Source of the DNA: JANNYA01 sp031422315
Lineage (GTDB): Bacteria; Pseudomonadota; Gammaproteobacteria; Xanthomonadales; SZUA-5
Length of the DNA stretch: 64,000 nucleotides
Assembly (NCBI GenBank): GCA_031422315.1
Contig: JANOQN010000041.1
Location: forward strand, 12,811-76,810
Reading direction: 5' to 3'
Part shown: positions 27,461 through 36,629 of the stretch, piece by piece
How the letters are laid out: every line of letters begins with the position of its first letter
How positions within the stretch are numbered: position 1 is the stretch's first letter
The notes under the pieces: generated by a model
Told to the model about the DNA's origin: nothing
The model's database searches: none
What the model saw: the letters and a program-made list of their open reading frames with translations, nothing else
Position numbers and translations under genes: made by a program

Positions 27461-29908
27461 ATGCTAGAATCCGGCATGCCTAGAAAAACACCGTCGAAAT
27501 TGAAAGTAAAAACGCGCAAAAGCGCCGCCCCCGCCGCCAAAGCACCGCCCAAGCGCGATGGCGATCCCAGGCTGCAAAAGCCCAGTGACGATGCCATGCC
27601 GGTCAAAGCTAAACGCGCAGCGAAGCCGTTAGCCGTTCCGATCGTGCATCACGCTGACCCACATCACGCACGTGAGGCGCAAAAGTACGAGAATCCGATC
27701 CCCTCGCGCGAGGCGATTCTGGCGTTTTTGGTAGCCAGCCCTCAGCTGTTGACGATTGAAGCGCTAGCGCTGGGCTTGAAGCTTAAGGTCATGCAGCAGC
27801 GCGAAGCACTCGACAAGCGTATACAGGCCATGCTGCGCGATGGTCAGCTTTTGCTGAATCGGCGCGGTGGTTTAGCGGTTGCCGAAAAGGCGGATTTGAT
27901 TGCTGGCAACATTATTGCGAATGCGGATGGTTTTGGCTTTTTGCGTCGCGATGCCGATGGCAAGCCGGGTGATGATATTTTCCTGCCGCCGCATCAAATG
28001 AAGAAAGTGCTGCACGGAGATCGTGCGCTGGTGTCGATTACCGGCACCGATTCACGCGGCCGGCCTGAAGGTTTGATCGTTGAAGTACTGGAGCGGCGCT
28101 CGCCGAAAATTGTCGGGCGCTATATGGATGAAGTGCTGTTCGGGATCGTCGTGCCCGACGATCGCCGCGTGCATTTAGATATTCAAATCCCGCGCGGCTA
28201 TTCCATGGGCGCGCGCCCGGGTGACGTGGTGGTGGCGGAAATTACCGAAGCACCCAACGGGCATCGCCCGCCGATAGGCCGCGTGGTGCGTATTTTTGGC
28301 TCAGAAATCGGCCCGCAACACGCGATTGATTTGGCGATTGAAAGCTTTGATTTGCCGAACGTGTTTCCGCCTGCGGTGGCGGTTGAAACTGCGGTGATTT
28401 CCGACACCGTGGAAGCCTGGCAGTGGAAGGGCCGCGTTGATTTGCGCAGTATGCCGCTGGTGACGATAGATGGTGAAGACGCGCGTGATTTTGACGACGC
28501 CGTGTGGTGCGAAGCCACTGCATCGGGCGGCTTCAAGCTGATCGTAGCAATTGCCGACGTGGCCAGCTACGTGCCGGTCGGTAGCGCACTTGATGAGGAA
28601 GCTATCAAACGCTCGACCAGCGTTTATTTTCCAGCGCGAGTGATTCCGATGCTGCCGGAAAAGCTCAGCAATGGCGTGTGTTCACTCAAGCCTGAAGTGG
28701 ATCGGCTTTGCCTAGTGTGTGAGCTGCTGATTGACAGCGCAGGGCAAACCAAGCGCTCCAAATTTTACCCAGCGGTGATGCGCTCCGCACAGCGACTGAC
28801 CTACAACTTAGTGTGGGATGCGCTAGGCAAGCGCGACGCTGCTGCGCTTGAGCGCTGCGAAAAAGTTATGCCAGCGCTGGAAAATTTATACGCGCTATTT
28901 CATGTGCTGGCTGCGGCCCGGCGTGTGCGCGGTGCGATTGAATTTGAAGGTAGAGAGGTGCACTTTGGCTTCTCGCCTGAAGGCGATGTTGCGATGGTCA
29001 AACCCTATGAGCGCAACGATGCGCACAAGCTGATTGAAGAATGCATGATTGCTGCGAACGTGGCGGCGGCGAAATTCTTGGCGAAGGCAAAAGTGCCGGT
29101 TGCCTATCGAGTACACGCCACGCCGCCGCTGACCAAATACGAAGAAGCACGCACTTTCCTGGCGGGCCTGGGTATTTTGCTGCCCGAGCACGATCAGATC
29201 ACTCCGGCGATTGTGACCGCCACGCTGCGCAAAGCGAAAAAGCGCCCGGACTTTACGCTGATCGAATCGGTGCTGCTGCGCTCGCAGAGCCTGGCAATTT
29301 ATGGCGCGCGCAACGAAGGCCACTTCGGCCTGGCGCTGGACGCCTATGCGCATTTCACCAGCCCGATTCGCCGCTACCCGGATTTGCTGGTGCATCGCGC
29401 GATTTATCACGCGCTTGGCGCTGATCCTAAAACCACTAATGGCTATTACTACAGCCCAGAAAAAATGGGCGAGCTGTGCAAAACCTGTTCTGGCCGCGAA
29501 CGCCGCGCCGATGAAGCCAGCCGCGATGTCGCAGATAGACTCAAGTGCGCCTACATGGAACGCCATATTGGTGAAGAGTTCACTGCGCTTGTCACCGGCG
29601 TGACGTCATTTGGCGCATTCGTCGAACTTAAAGAAAATGCGATTAGCGGTATGGTACATGTGACCCAGCTGCCGAACGATTACTACCATTTTGATGCCAG
29701 CCGACATAGGCTTTGGGGTGAGCGCACGCGCATGGGTTTGCGCTTGGGCGATGTGGTGCAGGTCAAACTGTTGCGCGTGGATTCCACCGAGCGCAAGATT
29801 GACTTCAAGCTGCTTAGCGGCCTAACTGAAGTGCCCGCGCGTGAGCTCAGCGCCGCTCCGCGCCCGAATTCGGGCGCCCATAAACGTCAAGGTGCAGCGC
29901 GCCGATGA
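27461..29908 (+). CDS. rnr: Ribonuclease R
   Basis: The 815-residue 3'-5' exoribonuclease degrades structured RNA. The N-terminus is a basic Lys/Ala/Pro-rich extension (1-60), then an HTH-like region and cold-shock OB domains. The RNB catalytic domain follows, with DGEDARDFDDAVW near 337-349 carrying the metal-binding Asp residues. An S1 domain lies at about 705-790 (TGVTSFGAFVELKENAISG), with a short basic tail. It overlaps rlmB by 4 bases (ATGA), the usual rnr-rlmB order, and an RNA ligase gene follows. Two close starts exist (27461 and 27476). Confidence 0.96.
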   Translation: MLESGMPRKTPSKLKVKTRKSAAPAAKAPPKRDGDPRLQKPSDDAMPVKAKRAAKPLAVPIVHHADPHHAREAQKYENPIPSREAILAFLVASPQLLTIEALALGLKLKVMQQREALDKRIQAMLRDGQLLLNRRGGLAVAEKADLIAGNIIANADGFGFLRRDADGKPGDDIFLPPHQMKKVLHGDRALVSITGTDSRGRPEGLIVEVLERRSPKIVGRYMDEVLFGIVVPDDRRVHLDIQIPRGYSMGARPGDVVVAEITEAPNGHRPPIGRVVRIFGSEIGPQHAIDLAIESFDLPNVFPPAVAVETAVISDTVEAWQWKGRVDLRSMPLVTIDGEDARDFDDAVWCEATASGGFKLIVAIADVASYVPVGSALDEEAIKRSTSVYFPARVIPMLPEKLSNGVCSLKPEVDRLCLVCELLIDSAGQTKRSKFYPAVMRSAQRLTYNLVWDALGKRDAAALERCEKVMPALENLYALFHVLAAARRVRGAIEFEGREVHFGFSPEGDVAMVKPYERNDAHKLIEECMIAANVAAAKFLAKAKVPVAYRVHATPPLTKYEEARTFLAGLGILLPEHDQITPAIVTATLRKAKKRPDFTLIESVLLRSQSLAIYGARNEGHFGLALDAYAHFTSPIRRYPDLLVHRAIYHALGADPKTTNGYYYSPEKMGELCKTCSGRERRADEASRDVADRLKCAYMERHIGEEFTALVTGVTSFGAFVELKENAISGMVHVTQLPNDYYHFDASRHRLWGERTRMGLRLGDVVQVKLLRVDSTERKIDFKLLSGLTEVPARELSAAPRPNSGAHKRQGAARR

Positions 29909-30798
29909 AATCTGCAAAACCGAATACAGAAAAAGCGGCAAATCAAGATGCAGATGCCAAGCCCAAACGCGCTCGGCCTGATTTTAAGAAGCCATTCAAT
30001 AAAGATCAGGGAAATCGCACCAATCACGCTGAGCCACAGGGGGCGCGTGATCCAAACATCGCTGACGATTGGCTTTACGGGATCAACGCCATTGAAGGCC
30101 AGATCAACGCTGACCCTAGCCGGATTGTTGAGCTTTGGATAGAAAACACCGATCACTCTGAGCGCCTGCGCCAGCTGGCTGGGCTAGCGGATCGCGTCGG
30201 CTTAAAAGCGCAGCGCGTTAGCCCGCAAAGCCTGACCCACAAACTCGGCACCGATAAGCATCAGGGCGTCGCCGCGCGCTACCGCGCGCCGGAGCTGATG
30301 AGCGAGTCAGATTTGACTCGGCTTGCCGTCAATGCCGGGCCGCAGGCGCTGTTTTTATTGCTGGATAGCATTAGCGATCCGCACAATTTAGGCGCCTGCA
30401 TACGCAGCGCCGCCGCCGCTGGCGTAACGGCGGTAGTGTTTCCGAAGGACAAGTCTGCTGGGCTAACGCCTGCGGTTTTACGCGCCTCAGCGGGTACCGC
30501 CGCACGCATGCCGCTAGTCAGCGTGACGAACTTTGCACGTGCGATTGAGGTACTCAAAGAAGCCGGCGTGTGGTGCTACGGCGCTGCTGGTGAGGCCGAA
30601 AAAAGCGTCTATCAACAAGACTTGAAGGGCCCAGTGGCGCTGGTGTTAGGCTCCGAAGGCGAAGGCCTGCGCAGGCTCAGCCGCGATCGCTGCGATGGCT
30701 TAATTCGCATACCCATGGTGAGCGACGTGGAAAGCCTCAACGTATCGGTAGCGACGGGTATTTTGCTGTTTGAGGTTCGGCGCCAGCGTGGGGTTTAG
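29905..30798 (+). CDS. rlmB: 23S rRNA (guanosine-2'-O-)-methyltransferase RlmB
   Basis: A 297-residue SpoU-family (SPOUT) methyltransferase that modifies G2251 (E. coli numbering) of 23S rRNA. The substrate-binding domain starts at DDWLYGINAIEGQI (about 53). The knot motifs are LLLDSISDPHNLGACIRSA, LVLGSEGEGLRRL and IPMVSDVESLNVSVA. The first 50 residues are a charged, probably disordered extension (Lys/Asp/Asn/Pro-rich), longer than in E. coli RlmB. It overlaps rnr by 4 bases and is followed after 3 bases by the RNA ligase gene. Confidence 0.96.
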   Translation: MKSAKPNTEKAANQDADAKPKRARPDFKKPFNKDQGNRTNHAEPQGARDPNIADDWLYGINAIEGQINADPSRIVELWIENTDHSERLRQLAGLADRVGLKAQRVSPQSLTHKLGTDKHQGVAARYRAPELMSESDLTRLAVNAGPQALFLLLDSISDPHNLGACIRSAAAAGVTAVVFPKDKSAGLTPAVLRASAGTAARMPLVSVTNFARAIEVLKEAGVWCYGAAGEAEKSVYQQDLKGPVALVLGSEGEGLRRLSRDRCDGLIRIPMVSDVESLNVSVATGILLFEVRRQRGV

Positions 30799-30801
30799 GT
30801 T

Positions 30802-31809
30802 TTGCCTAGAAAACTAGTTAGCATCGATACCGTTTTAAGCGTTGAAAGCATTGCAGATGCCGATCAGATAGAGCAAATCAAGATTCGCGGTTGGACTTTG
30901 GTGGCCAAGCGCGGTGAATTCCAAGCTGGGCAAAACTGTGTCTATTTTGAACTGGACTGTTTTTTGCCATCGAGCGAACCTGCATTTGCGTTTTTAATCC
31001 CACGCGGTCAGGTTACTCGAGGCGATGGCGTACAAGGCCATGTGCTGCGTACCGCGAAATTACGCGGTGTATACAGCCAAGGGCTGGCGCTACCACTTAG
31101 CGCATTTGGCGAACGCTTAGCGAATCTGCCAGACGGCGCTGATGTGACTGAGCTGCTGGGCATCGAAAAATGGGAACCACCCATACCGGCAGGCGCTGAA
31201 ATTCTAGGTGCATTCCCTTCGCAGTTGGCGGCAAAAACAGACGCTGAGCGCGTGCAAAATCTGGCGGATGCATGGCCGGTGATAATGCAGCATCCGGGCG
31301 GATGGTTTGCGACGGAAAAAATTGATGGCACCTCTGCAACCTTTGGCAAACAAGATGGGCAATTCATCGTTGCAAGTCGCAACTGGCAAATCGCCAACAC
31401 CGGTGCGCAAGCGCGAATTACGCAAACGCTGCAGCTTGAAGTATTGCTGCAAGAAGGCGAAGCAATCCAGGGTGAGCTGTTTGGTGCAGGTATTCAAGGC
31501 AACCCGCTCAAATTGACCAATGTGCGTTTTGCTGCCTTTGCATTTTGGCGAAATCGAGAATCCATTGCAATGGCGCAATGGCCGTCTTGGGTCGCTGCGT
31601 TGGCGGTGCCGCATCGGCCAGAATTTGAGCTGCCAGCCACGATTGAAGCAGTAGTCTCGCAAGCAGACGGTATTAGGTCAGCGCTTAACCCAGCCCAGCT
31701 TGCGGAGGGCATAGTCTGGCATGCGCGTAACGGCCAGCTGTTAGATGCGCTAGACCGGCGCAGCAGTTTCAAGTCAATCTCAAACAAGTGGCTGCTAAAG
31801 CACGGTTAA
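30802..31809 (+). CDS. ATP-dependent RNA ligase, DraRnl (Rnl5)-like
   Basis: A 335-residue nucleotidyltransferase-superfamily ligase, close in length and layout to Deinococcus radiodurans DraRnl (342 residues). It has an N-terminal OB-like module (about 1-125: GWTLVAKRGEFQAGQNCVYF, FLIPRGQVTR, LRGVYSQGLALPL), then an adenylyltransferase domain. Motif I is EKIDG (172-176) with Lys173 as the AMP acceptor. Arg193 (SRN) is in motif Ia, GELFG (Glu225) is motif III, EGIVWH (302-307) is motif IV, and FKSISNKW (323-330) is motif V. All catalytic elements look intact. The family seals 3'-OH/5'-P RNA ends. The start is a TTG three bases after the rlmB stop; no in-frame ATG precedes the conserved N-terminus. 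Confidence 0.9.
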   Translation: MPRKLVSIDTVLSVESIADADQIEQIKIRGWTLVAKRGEFQAGQNCVYFELDCFLPSSEPAFAFLIPRGQVTRGDGVQGHVLRTAKLRGVYSQGLALPLSAFGERLANLPDGADVTELLGIEKWEPPIPAGAEILGAFPSQLAAKTDAERVQNLADAWPVIMQHPGGWFATEKIDGTSATFGKQDGQFIVASRNWQIANTGAQARITQTLQLEVLLQEGEAIQGELFGAGIQGNPLKLTNVRFAAFAFWRNRESIAMAQWPSWVAALAVPHRPEFELPATIEAVVSQADGIRSALNPAQLAEGIVWHARNGQLLDALDRRSSFKSISNKWLLKHG

Positions 31810-31882
31810 TTCATCTTTGCGGTTATTTGAGCATCACATGATATGCATGATTCGCGCACAGCATTGCTAAGTCAGTAGCACT

Positions 31883-33199
31883 TTATTTGCCTCGAACGCT
31901 GACACCCACAACCTGCGTTTCAATCGCAGCAGTATCGGTTTTTTCTTTCGCTTGCGTCCACAACAATACGGCATGCTTACCATCCAAAGTCGCCAAGCGC
32001 GGCATGCCGATATTGCGCGCAGCGGGTAAATCCAGCAGTGCCTGCTGGCGAACTATTTTGAGGGTTGGATCAAGTTCAGCCAAATACAGCGTTGCGCGCC
32101 CGGCGGTTGCGGAACCTAGCCAACTCACCAGCCAGTTCGACTTGCCCCAGGGCGCCGCGTCGACTCGCCCCAGCACGCCGGCACCGGTTTCCAAGGTCAG
32201 GAATTCGCCCGGCTTGCCGGCTAGTGTGCGCGCCCGCACGCTTAAATGCTCGCCTTGCATCGTCGCCCAAACCACCAGCGTATTGCCTGCGTTTTGCGCA
32301 ATCGCCGGGCCATTGACCGGGCAGCCGGCAATTTTCCAGTTATCCGGATGTACGATGCCTGCGCTGCGCCACTTGCTGTTTTGCAAATGTGCCACGCCAA
32401 TATCGCGCACTTCGTCATCCGTTCGATTGCGAAACACCAAGGTGTGCTCAGGCTTGTTACCGGCCCTGGTGCGGACTAAATCGGTGCTGCAGCAATCGCA
32501 CACGCTGGCATCAATTTCAGTTTCGGCGCTTAGGCTGCCACTGCGCCCGATGACTGCGCTGCGCAGCGTCATCGTGTTGCCATGGCCGTGCGCATGATCT
32601 GAATGCCGATGCGCCTCGTACTGCTGCGCTGCATCTGGTGCTGCCTGCGCCATTTTTCGGCCATCAAGCCACACCGCAAGAACTTTATCGCCGCTCATTG
32701 GCGCTAACGACACGAATCCATGTTCGGTAGGCGTTTTATCGCTGTGCGGTGTAAAGGGTTTTTCCCAGCTGCGGCCTTGATCGCGCGATCTGGCAATTCG
32801 AATATCGTAGGCGTAGGGCGCCGCGCCGCTTTTTTGCAGCCAGTGCGTCAGCCAATCGCCGTTGTCGGCAATGATTACCGATGGAAAATCTGCCCAGTTG
32901 ACGAACCAATCGCAGCCCTTTCCGGCATCGCTAATCTCGCTCAGCTTTGCACCGGGTTTAAGTGCCGCCAGCTTGAGCGTGCTGCATCCCTTCGCATCTT
33001 TGCTTTGCCAGCTGAGCACAAACTGCCCGTGTTTAGCGTCTGCAACAACGCTGGGCTGCGCCGCATTCTCAGTTGCCGCAATCTTTAGCGGCTGCACAAC
33101 GAACGCAGACGCGCCTTCCGCTAAATCTTTAGCGGGTAAAGTGCTGCAAAAAATCAAAAGTGCAGCAAGGCTAAAACATCTTTTCGAGTCAGATTTCAC
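31883..33199 (-). CDS. Secreted sialidase-like (BNR-repeat) protein
   Basis: A 438-residue protein with a signal peptide (LAALLIFCSTLPAKD region) and a six-bladed beta-propeller look. It has the BNR/Asp-box element SRDQGRSWE, and repeated strand pairs such as QFVLSWQSKDA, KVLAVWLDGRK and NTLVVWATMQGEHL. A CDCCSTD cluster and a His-rich HRHSDHAHGHG loop could bind metal. The start is a GTG at 33199. True sialidase catalytic residues cannot be confirmed, so it may be a non-enzymatic propeller. It follows a TonB-receptor remnant, and a decayed copy of part of this gene lies upstream. Confidence 0.75.
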   Translation of the reverse strand: MKSDSKRCFSLAALLIFCSTLPAKDLAEGASAFVVQPLKIAATENAAQPSVVADAKHGQFVLSWQSKDAKGCSTLKLAALKPGAKLSEISDAGKGCDWFVNWADFPSVIIADNGDWLTHWLQKSGAAPYAYDIRIARSRDQGRSWEKPFTPHSDKTPTEHGFVSLAPMSGDKVLAVWLDGRKMAQAAPDAAQQYEAHRHSDHAHGHGNTMTLRSAVIGRSGSLSAETEIDASVCDCCSTDLVRTRAGNKPEHTLVFRNRTDDEVRDIGVAHLQNSKWRSAGIVHPDNWKIAGCPVNGPAIAQNAGNTLVVWATMQGEHLSVRARTLAGKPGEFLTLETGAGVLGRVDAAPWGKSNWLVSWLGSATAGRATLYLAELDPTLKIVRQQALLDLPAARNIGMPRLATLDGKHAVLLWTQAKEKTDTAAIETQVVGVSVRGK

Positions 33200-33238
33200 A
33201 GGGCAATCTTGGCCTTAAAGTTTGTGCGACGCACCGCG

Positions 33239-33781
33239 CTAAAACTCACGCTGCCAGGAAAACTCGGCGATGCGGAGCTCACCAATCATAAATTGATTCG
33301 CGCCATTATAGGAACGCGTGGCAAAAACCCGATCATCCAAATTGCGAACTCGAACGCCAAACTGCCTAATATCGGTGCCATAGCGCAGCCCTACATCCAT
33401 CGTGGCGTAGCCGGGTAAAAACACCGTGTTGGCGGTGTTGCCCGCGCGCCGGCCTAATCCGCGCGCACCCAAGCTTAGCTCTATCGAATCACTGGCTTGC
33501 CAATTGAGCGTTGCGCTCGCAAGCCGCTCTGGCACATCACTGGGTAAATTACCGCGCCTTAATACCACAGTGGTGCCGACGCGCTCGTTGAATTTATTGA
33601 ACTCTGCGCGCAGTGCAGCCGCGCTTAAATCCAGCGATAGCGAATCGACGAGTTCAAGCTGAGCTGAAAGCTCCACGCCGCGCGCTGCTTGTTCGCCGAC
33701 TTGGATCAGCAAGTTGGCATTGTTTGGATCACGCGATAGGATATTCGTGCGGCGCAAATCATATAGTGCTAGCCCGGTTGA
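33239..33781 (-). pseudogene. C-terminal remnant of a TonB-dependent receptor
   Basis: About 180 residues of a TonB receptor beta-barrel end. The in-frame sequence starts at STGLALYDLRRTNILSRDPN, right after a TGA at 33784-33782, and continues through GVELSAQLELVDSLSLDLSA and FGVRVRNLDDRVFA to the authentic C-terminal ...FSWQREF. The signal peptide, plug domain and most of the barrel are missing, and no start codon suits the frame apart from a TTG inside the homologous part. It is therefore a truncated gene. It lies directly upstream of the sialidase-like gene and downstream of a sialidase remnant. Confidence 0.85.
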
Positions 33782-33844
33782 TCAATTCCAAATCGTTTAG
33801 TGCGGTCGCTGTAATTCATAGCTGCTGGTAGCTAGATCTTTTTT

Positions 33845-33978
33845 AGAAAGAAAATCCGCCCAGTTGATGAACCCATTGCAGCCTACCCGGCCATGCGTGT
33901 TTGATCTAGCTTGACCCTGATTTTCATGCTGCAAGCTTGACACTTTGGCATCTTTACTTTGACAGCTAAAAACAAACA
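33845..33978 (-). pseudogene. Decayed fragment of the sialidase-like gene
   Basis: This stretch matches the intact gene at about 32880-33020. Both contain GCCCAGTTGA.GAACC.AT.GCAGCC and, further on, GCATCTTT.CTTTG.CAGCT with few mismatches. In minus-strand translation the fragment reads CQSKDAKVSS and GCNGFINWADF against WQSKDAKGCS and GCDWFVNWADF in the intact protein. Flanking sequence is unrelated and the frame is not continued, so it is a relic. The remaining bases up to the tkt start (33979-34280) hold no other gene I can support, only the tkt promoter region. Confidence 0.8.
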
Positions 33979-34280
33979 GATTTGCACGCTGCCAAGCAAT
34001 GAGTTTGCGTAAATGCCAACGTATTAATTCGAACAGTAGTAAAGCCACGTTTAAGCGCAAAACTATTAAACATCCGTGCGTTTTTGGCACAAGTCAAACT
34101 GATATGCGAATTCGTAGCGGCAAGTTAACTTCGTGATTCCTGTGATAGTTAGGCCGCGTTTGATGATTACGAAGTCGGCTTGAGACTCATAGGCTCCCTG
34201 AACCCAAAACCTGGCAATTCTGAGCTTTTTCAAAAACAGCCGTTACACTTGCCGCCTCCTCAAGACTAGTGAAAATCCCC

Positions 34281-36326
34281 ATGCCAAACCGACGTGAACT
34301 TGCCAACGCCGTGCGCGCTTTGGCTATGGATGCCGTGCAGCAGGCCAATTCCGGGCACCCTGGCATGCCGATGGGCATGGCGGATATTGCTGAGGTGCTG
34401 TGGAATGATTTTCTCAAGCACAATCCGAACGATCCAAAATGGCCGGATCGGGATCGCTTTTTACTAAGCAACGGGCACGGCTCGATGCTGCAATACGCTC
34501 TGTTGCACCTGGCTGGCTATGATTTGCCGATCGCCCAGCTCAAGCAATTTCGCCAGCTGCATTCCAAAACGCCGGGCCATCCTGAAGTTCATGAAACACC
34601 GGGCATTGAAACCACGACGGGCCCGCTTGGCCAGGGTTTGGCGAATGCAGTCGGCTTTGCGCTGGCCGAGCGCATATTGGCACAGCGATTTAATCGGCCT
34701 GCGCACACGATTGTCGATCATCGAACCTGGGTGTTTCTAGGCGATGGCTGCCTGATGGAAGGCATTAGCCATGAAGCCTGTTCGCTGGCGGGAACGTTGA
34801 AACTCGGCAAGCTCATCGCGATTTATGACGACAACGGCATATCGATCGATGGCAAAGTGCAGGGCTGGTTTACTGACGACACGCAAAAGCGTTTCGAAGC
34901 CTATGGCTGGCACGTCATTGCCGATATTGATGGGCACGACTCGGCGGCGATCAAAGCCGCTATAGAAAACGCCATCGCCGCCGAAGTGGCTGGCAAACCG
35001 ATTATGCTCGCTATGAAAACCACGATTGGTTTTGGCTCGCCCGGCAAAGCCGGCAGCGAAGGCAGCCACGGCGCGCCGCTCGGGAAAGATGAAGTAGCGG
35101 CGACGCGTTTGGCTCTCGGATGGACACACGGGCCGTTTGAAATACCTGCTGACATCTATGCGGGCTGGGATGCCAAAGCCAGTGGCGCAGCTAAGCAAGC
35201 CGATTGGAACGCGCGCTTTGCCACCTACCAAATTGCGCATCCAGAATTAGCCGCCGAGTTCGCGCGCACCAATCAAGGTCAGCTGCCTGCCAGCTGGCCG
35301 CAGACGATCGCCGCGCTGATCACCAAATTTGACAGCGATGCGCAAAGCATCGCCAGCCGTAAAGCCAGTCAAATGGTGTTAGATACCATTGTGGCGGCCG
35401 TGCCAGAACTGGTCGGCGGTTCAGCCGATTTGGCGCACTCAAACTATTCCATCGTCAAAGCCAGCAAGGACGTCAACAGCACAGGCGGTGGCAACTACAT
35501 TTACTATGGCGTGCGCGAATTTGCCATGACCGCTATCGCCAATGCCATGAGCCTACACGGCGGCGTGATTCCCTACACCGCGACGTTTTTGGTGTTCTCC
35601 GACTACGCCCGCAATGCAGTGCGATTATCGGCGCTTATGGGCGTGCGTAATATCCACGTCTACACGCATGATTCGATTGGTTTGGGTGAAGACGGCCCAA
35701 CGCATCAGCCGGTCGAGCACCTCGCCAGCCTGCGTTTGATGCCAAATTTAGATGTTTGGCGCCCGGCCGATGCAGTTGAAAGCGCGGTGGCGTGGAAGGT
35801 TGCGGTTGAGCGTCAAAATGGCCCGAGCGCGCTGGTGTTTTCGAGGCAAAATTTGGCGCATCAAACCCGTTCGCCTGCACAAATTCAGGCAATCGAACAG
35901 GGCGGTTATGTTTTGTTGGATGCGCCGAATGGTAAACCTGATGCCATTTTGATCGGCACCGGATCCGAACTCGAATTAGCCATGCAAGCCGCGCGCACGC
36001 TGAGCGCTGAAGGTTTATCGGTTCGGGTAGTTTCTATGCCGTGTACGCGTATTTTTGATTTGCAGTCAGCGGCATATCGCGAACAGGTTTTGCCCAAAGC
36101 CTGCCGAGTGCGGGTTGCTGTGGAGGCGGCTAGCGTGGATTACTGGCGCAAGTACGTCGGCCTAGATGGCGATGTGATTGGTATGCACAGCTTTGGCTTA
36201 AGCGCGCCGGCTGAGGCGCTTTACGCGCATTTTGGTATTAGCGCGGATGCGATTGTGCAGGCGGTGCGGGCGCAACTCGGTGTGCCGGTTAATGCGTTGA
36301 ATGATGGAAAGACTTACGCCATTTGA
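34281..36326 (+). CDS. tkt: Transketolase
   Basis: A 681-residue thiamine-diphosphate enzyme of the pentose phosphate pathway, moving two-carbon units between sugar phosphates. N-terminal motif QQANSGHPGMPMGMADIAEV. The ThDP/Mg motif GDGCLMEGISHEA runs to the Asn of IAIYDDNGISIDG. The pyrimidine domain has EDGPTHQPVEHLASLR, and the C-terminal domain follows. ATG at 34281 (MPNRRELANAV) is preferred over a GTG at 34269. The last 20 codons and the bases beyond the stop recur in diverged form at 37158-37300, on the far side of a toxin-antitoxin pair. Confidence 0.97.
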   Translation: MPNRRELANAVRALAMDAVQQANSGHPGMPMGMADIAEVLWNDFLKHNPNDPKWPDRDRFLLSNGHGSMLQYALLHLAGYDLPIAQLKQFRQLHSKTPGHPEVHETPGIETTTGPLGQGLANAVGFALAERILAQRFNRPAHTIVDHRTWVFLGDGCLMEGISHEACSLAGTLKLGKLIAIYDDNGISIDGKVQGWFTDDTQKRFEAYGWHVIADIDGHDSAAIKAAIENAIAAEVAGKPIMLAMKTTIGFGSPGKAGSEGSHGAPLGKDEVAATRLALGWTHGPFEIPADIYAGWDAKASGAAKQADWNARFATYQIAHPELAAEFARTNQGQLPASWPQTIAALITKFDSDAQSIASRKASQMVLDTIVAAVPELVGGSADLAHSNYSIVKASKDVNSTGGGNYIYYGVREFAMTAIANAMSLHGGVIPYTATFLVFSDYARNAVRLSALMGVRNIHVYTHDSIGLGEDGPTHQPVEHLASLRLMPNLDVWRPADAVESAVAWKVAVERQNGPSALVFSRQNLAHQTRSPAQIQAIEQGGYVLLDAPNGKPDAILIGTGSELELAMQAARTLSAEGLSVRVVSMPCTRIFDLQSAAYREQVLPKACRVRVAVEAASVDYWRKYVGLDGDVIGMHSFGLSAPAEALYAHFGISADAIVQAVRAQLGVPVNALNDGKTYAI

Positions 36327-36395
36327 TGCCTTATTTCTTTGCGTATCTAAGCTGATTTGGCAAGCCAATGCTAGCGGGCGGCGGAGCATGGCCTA
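36235..36395 (+). repeat. tkt 3' end, copy A of a flanking direct repeat
   Basis: The tail of tkt and about 65 bases after its stop. It pairs with copy B at 37158-37300 in the same orientation. The longest identical run is 28 bases (36301-36328 against 37216-37243) and covers the last codons and the stop. Identity continues past the stop (GGCAAGCCAA, CGGAGCA). The two copies bracket the PIN toxin-antitoxin pair. Confidence 0.85.
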
Positions 36396-36409
36396 CGGAC
36401 ATGCTCCGC
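36381..36409. terminator. Perfect 10-bp hairpin between tkt and the antitoxin gene
   Basis: GCGGAGCATG, a 9-base loop, CATGCTCCGC. It lies between the convergent ends of tkt and the 70-residue antitoxin-like gene and could act as a bidirectional terminator, although no T-run follows. Only the first arm is recognisable in the duplicated copy at 37290. Confidence 0.6.
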
Positions 36410-36416
36410 AGTTAAA

Positions 36417-36629
36417 TCAGCCTTCCTCGTTTCTTTGCGACCGAATTGCCGACGCCAGAGACTTGACGGACTCGCCATGAAATAACGATTCACGATCTAC
36501 GGTGTAGTTTCCGCTACCGGCTCTAAGTTGATTGAGAAAGCGAAGGGCGTCAACGGCGCCAAGCTGCTGGACTAGTGCATGTTTCGCGCGATTGTTAAGT
36601 TCATAAGCAGGTTGAATGGAAACGGTCAT
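36417..36629 (-). CDS. Small putative antitoxin, partner of the PIN protein
   Basis: A 70-residue protein containing VDALRFLNQLRAGSGNYTVD and a Ser/Leu-rich C-terminal helix (ESVKSLASAIRSQR). I recognise no standard antitoxin DNA-binding fold. Its start overlaps the stop of the PIN gene by 4 bases (ATGA), so the two are translated together. Small proteins of this look often accompany PIN-domain genes, and antitoxin function is inferred from that pairing. The order is toxin first and antitoxin second, the reverse of canonical vapBC. Confidence 0.65.
   Translation of the reverse strand: MTVSIQPAYELNNRAKHALVQQLGAVDALRFLNQLRAGSGNYTVDRESLFHGESVKSLASAIRSQRNEEG

Noticed and set aside
28895..29566. 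223-residue minus-strand frame opposite rnr
   Set aside because: Long only because of the codon pattern of rnr; no recognisable motifs and no start signal.
30802..31809. Reading the third gene of the rnr operon as a phage or mobile RNA ligase
   Set aside because: No other phage gene is nearby, the composition looks like the neighbours, and the DraRnl-type OB module points to a cellular family.
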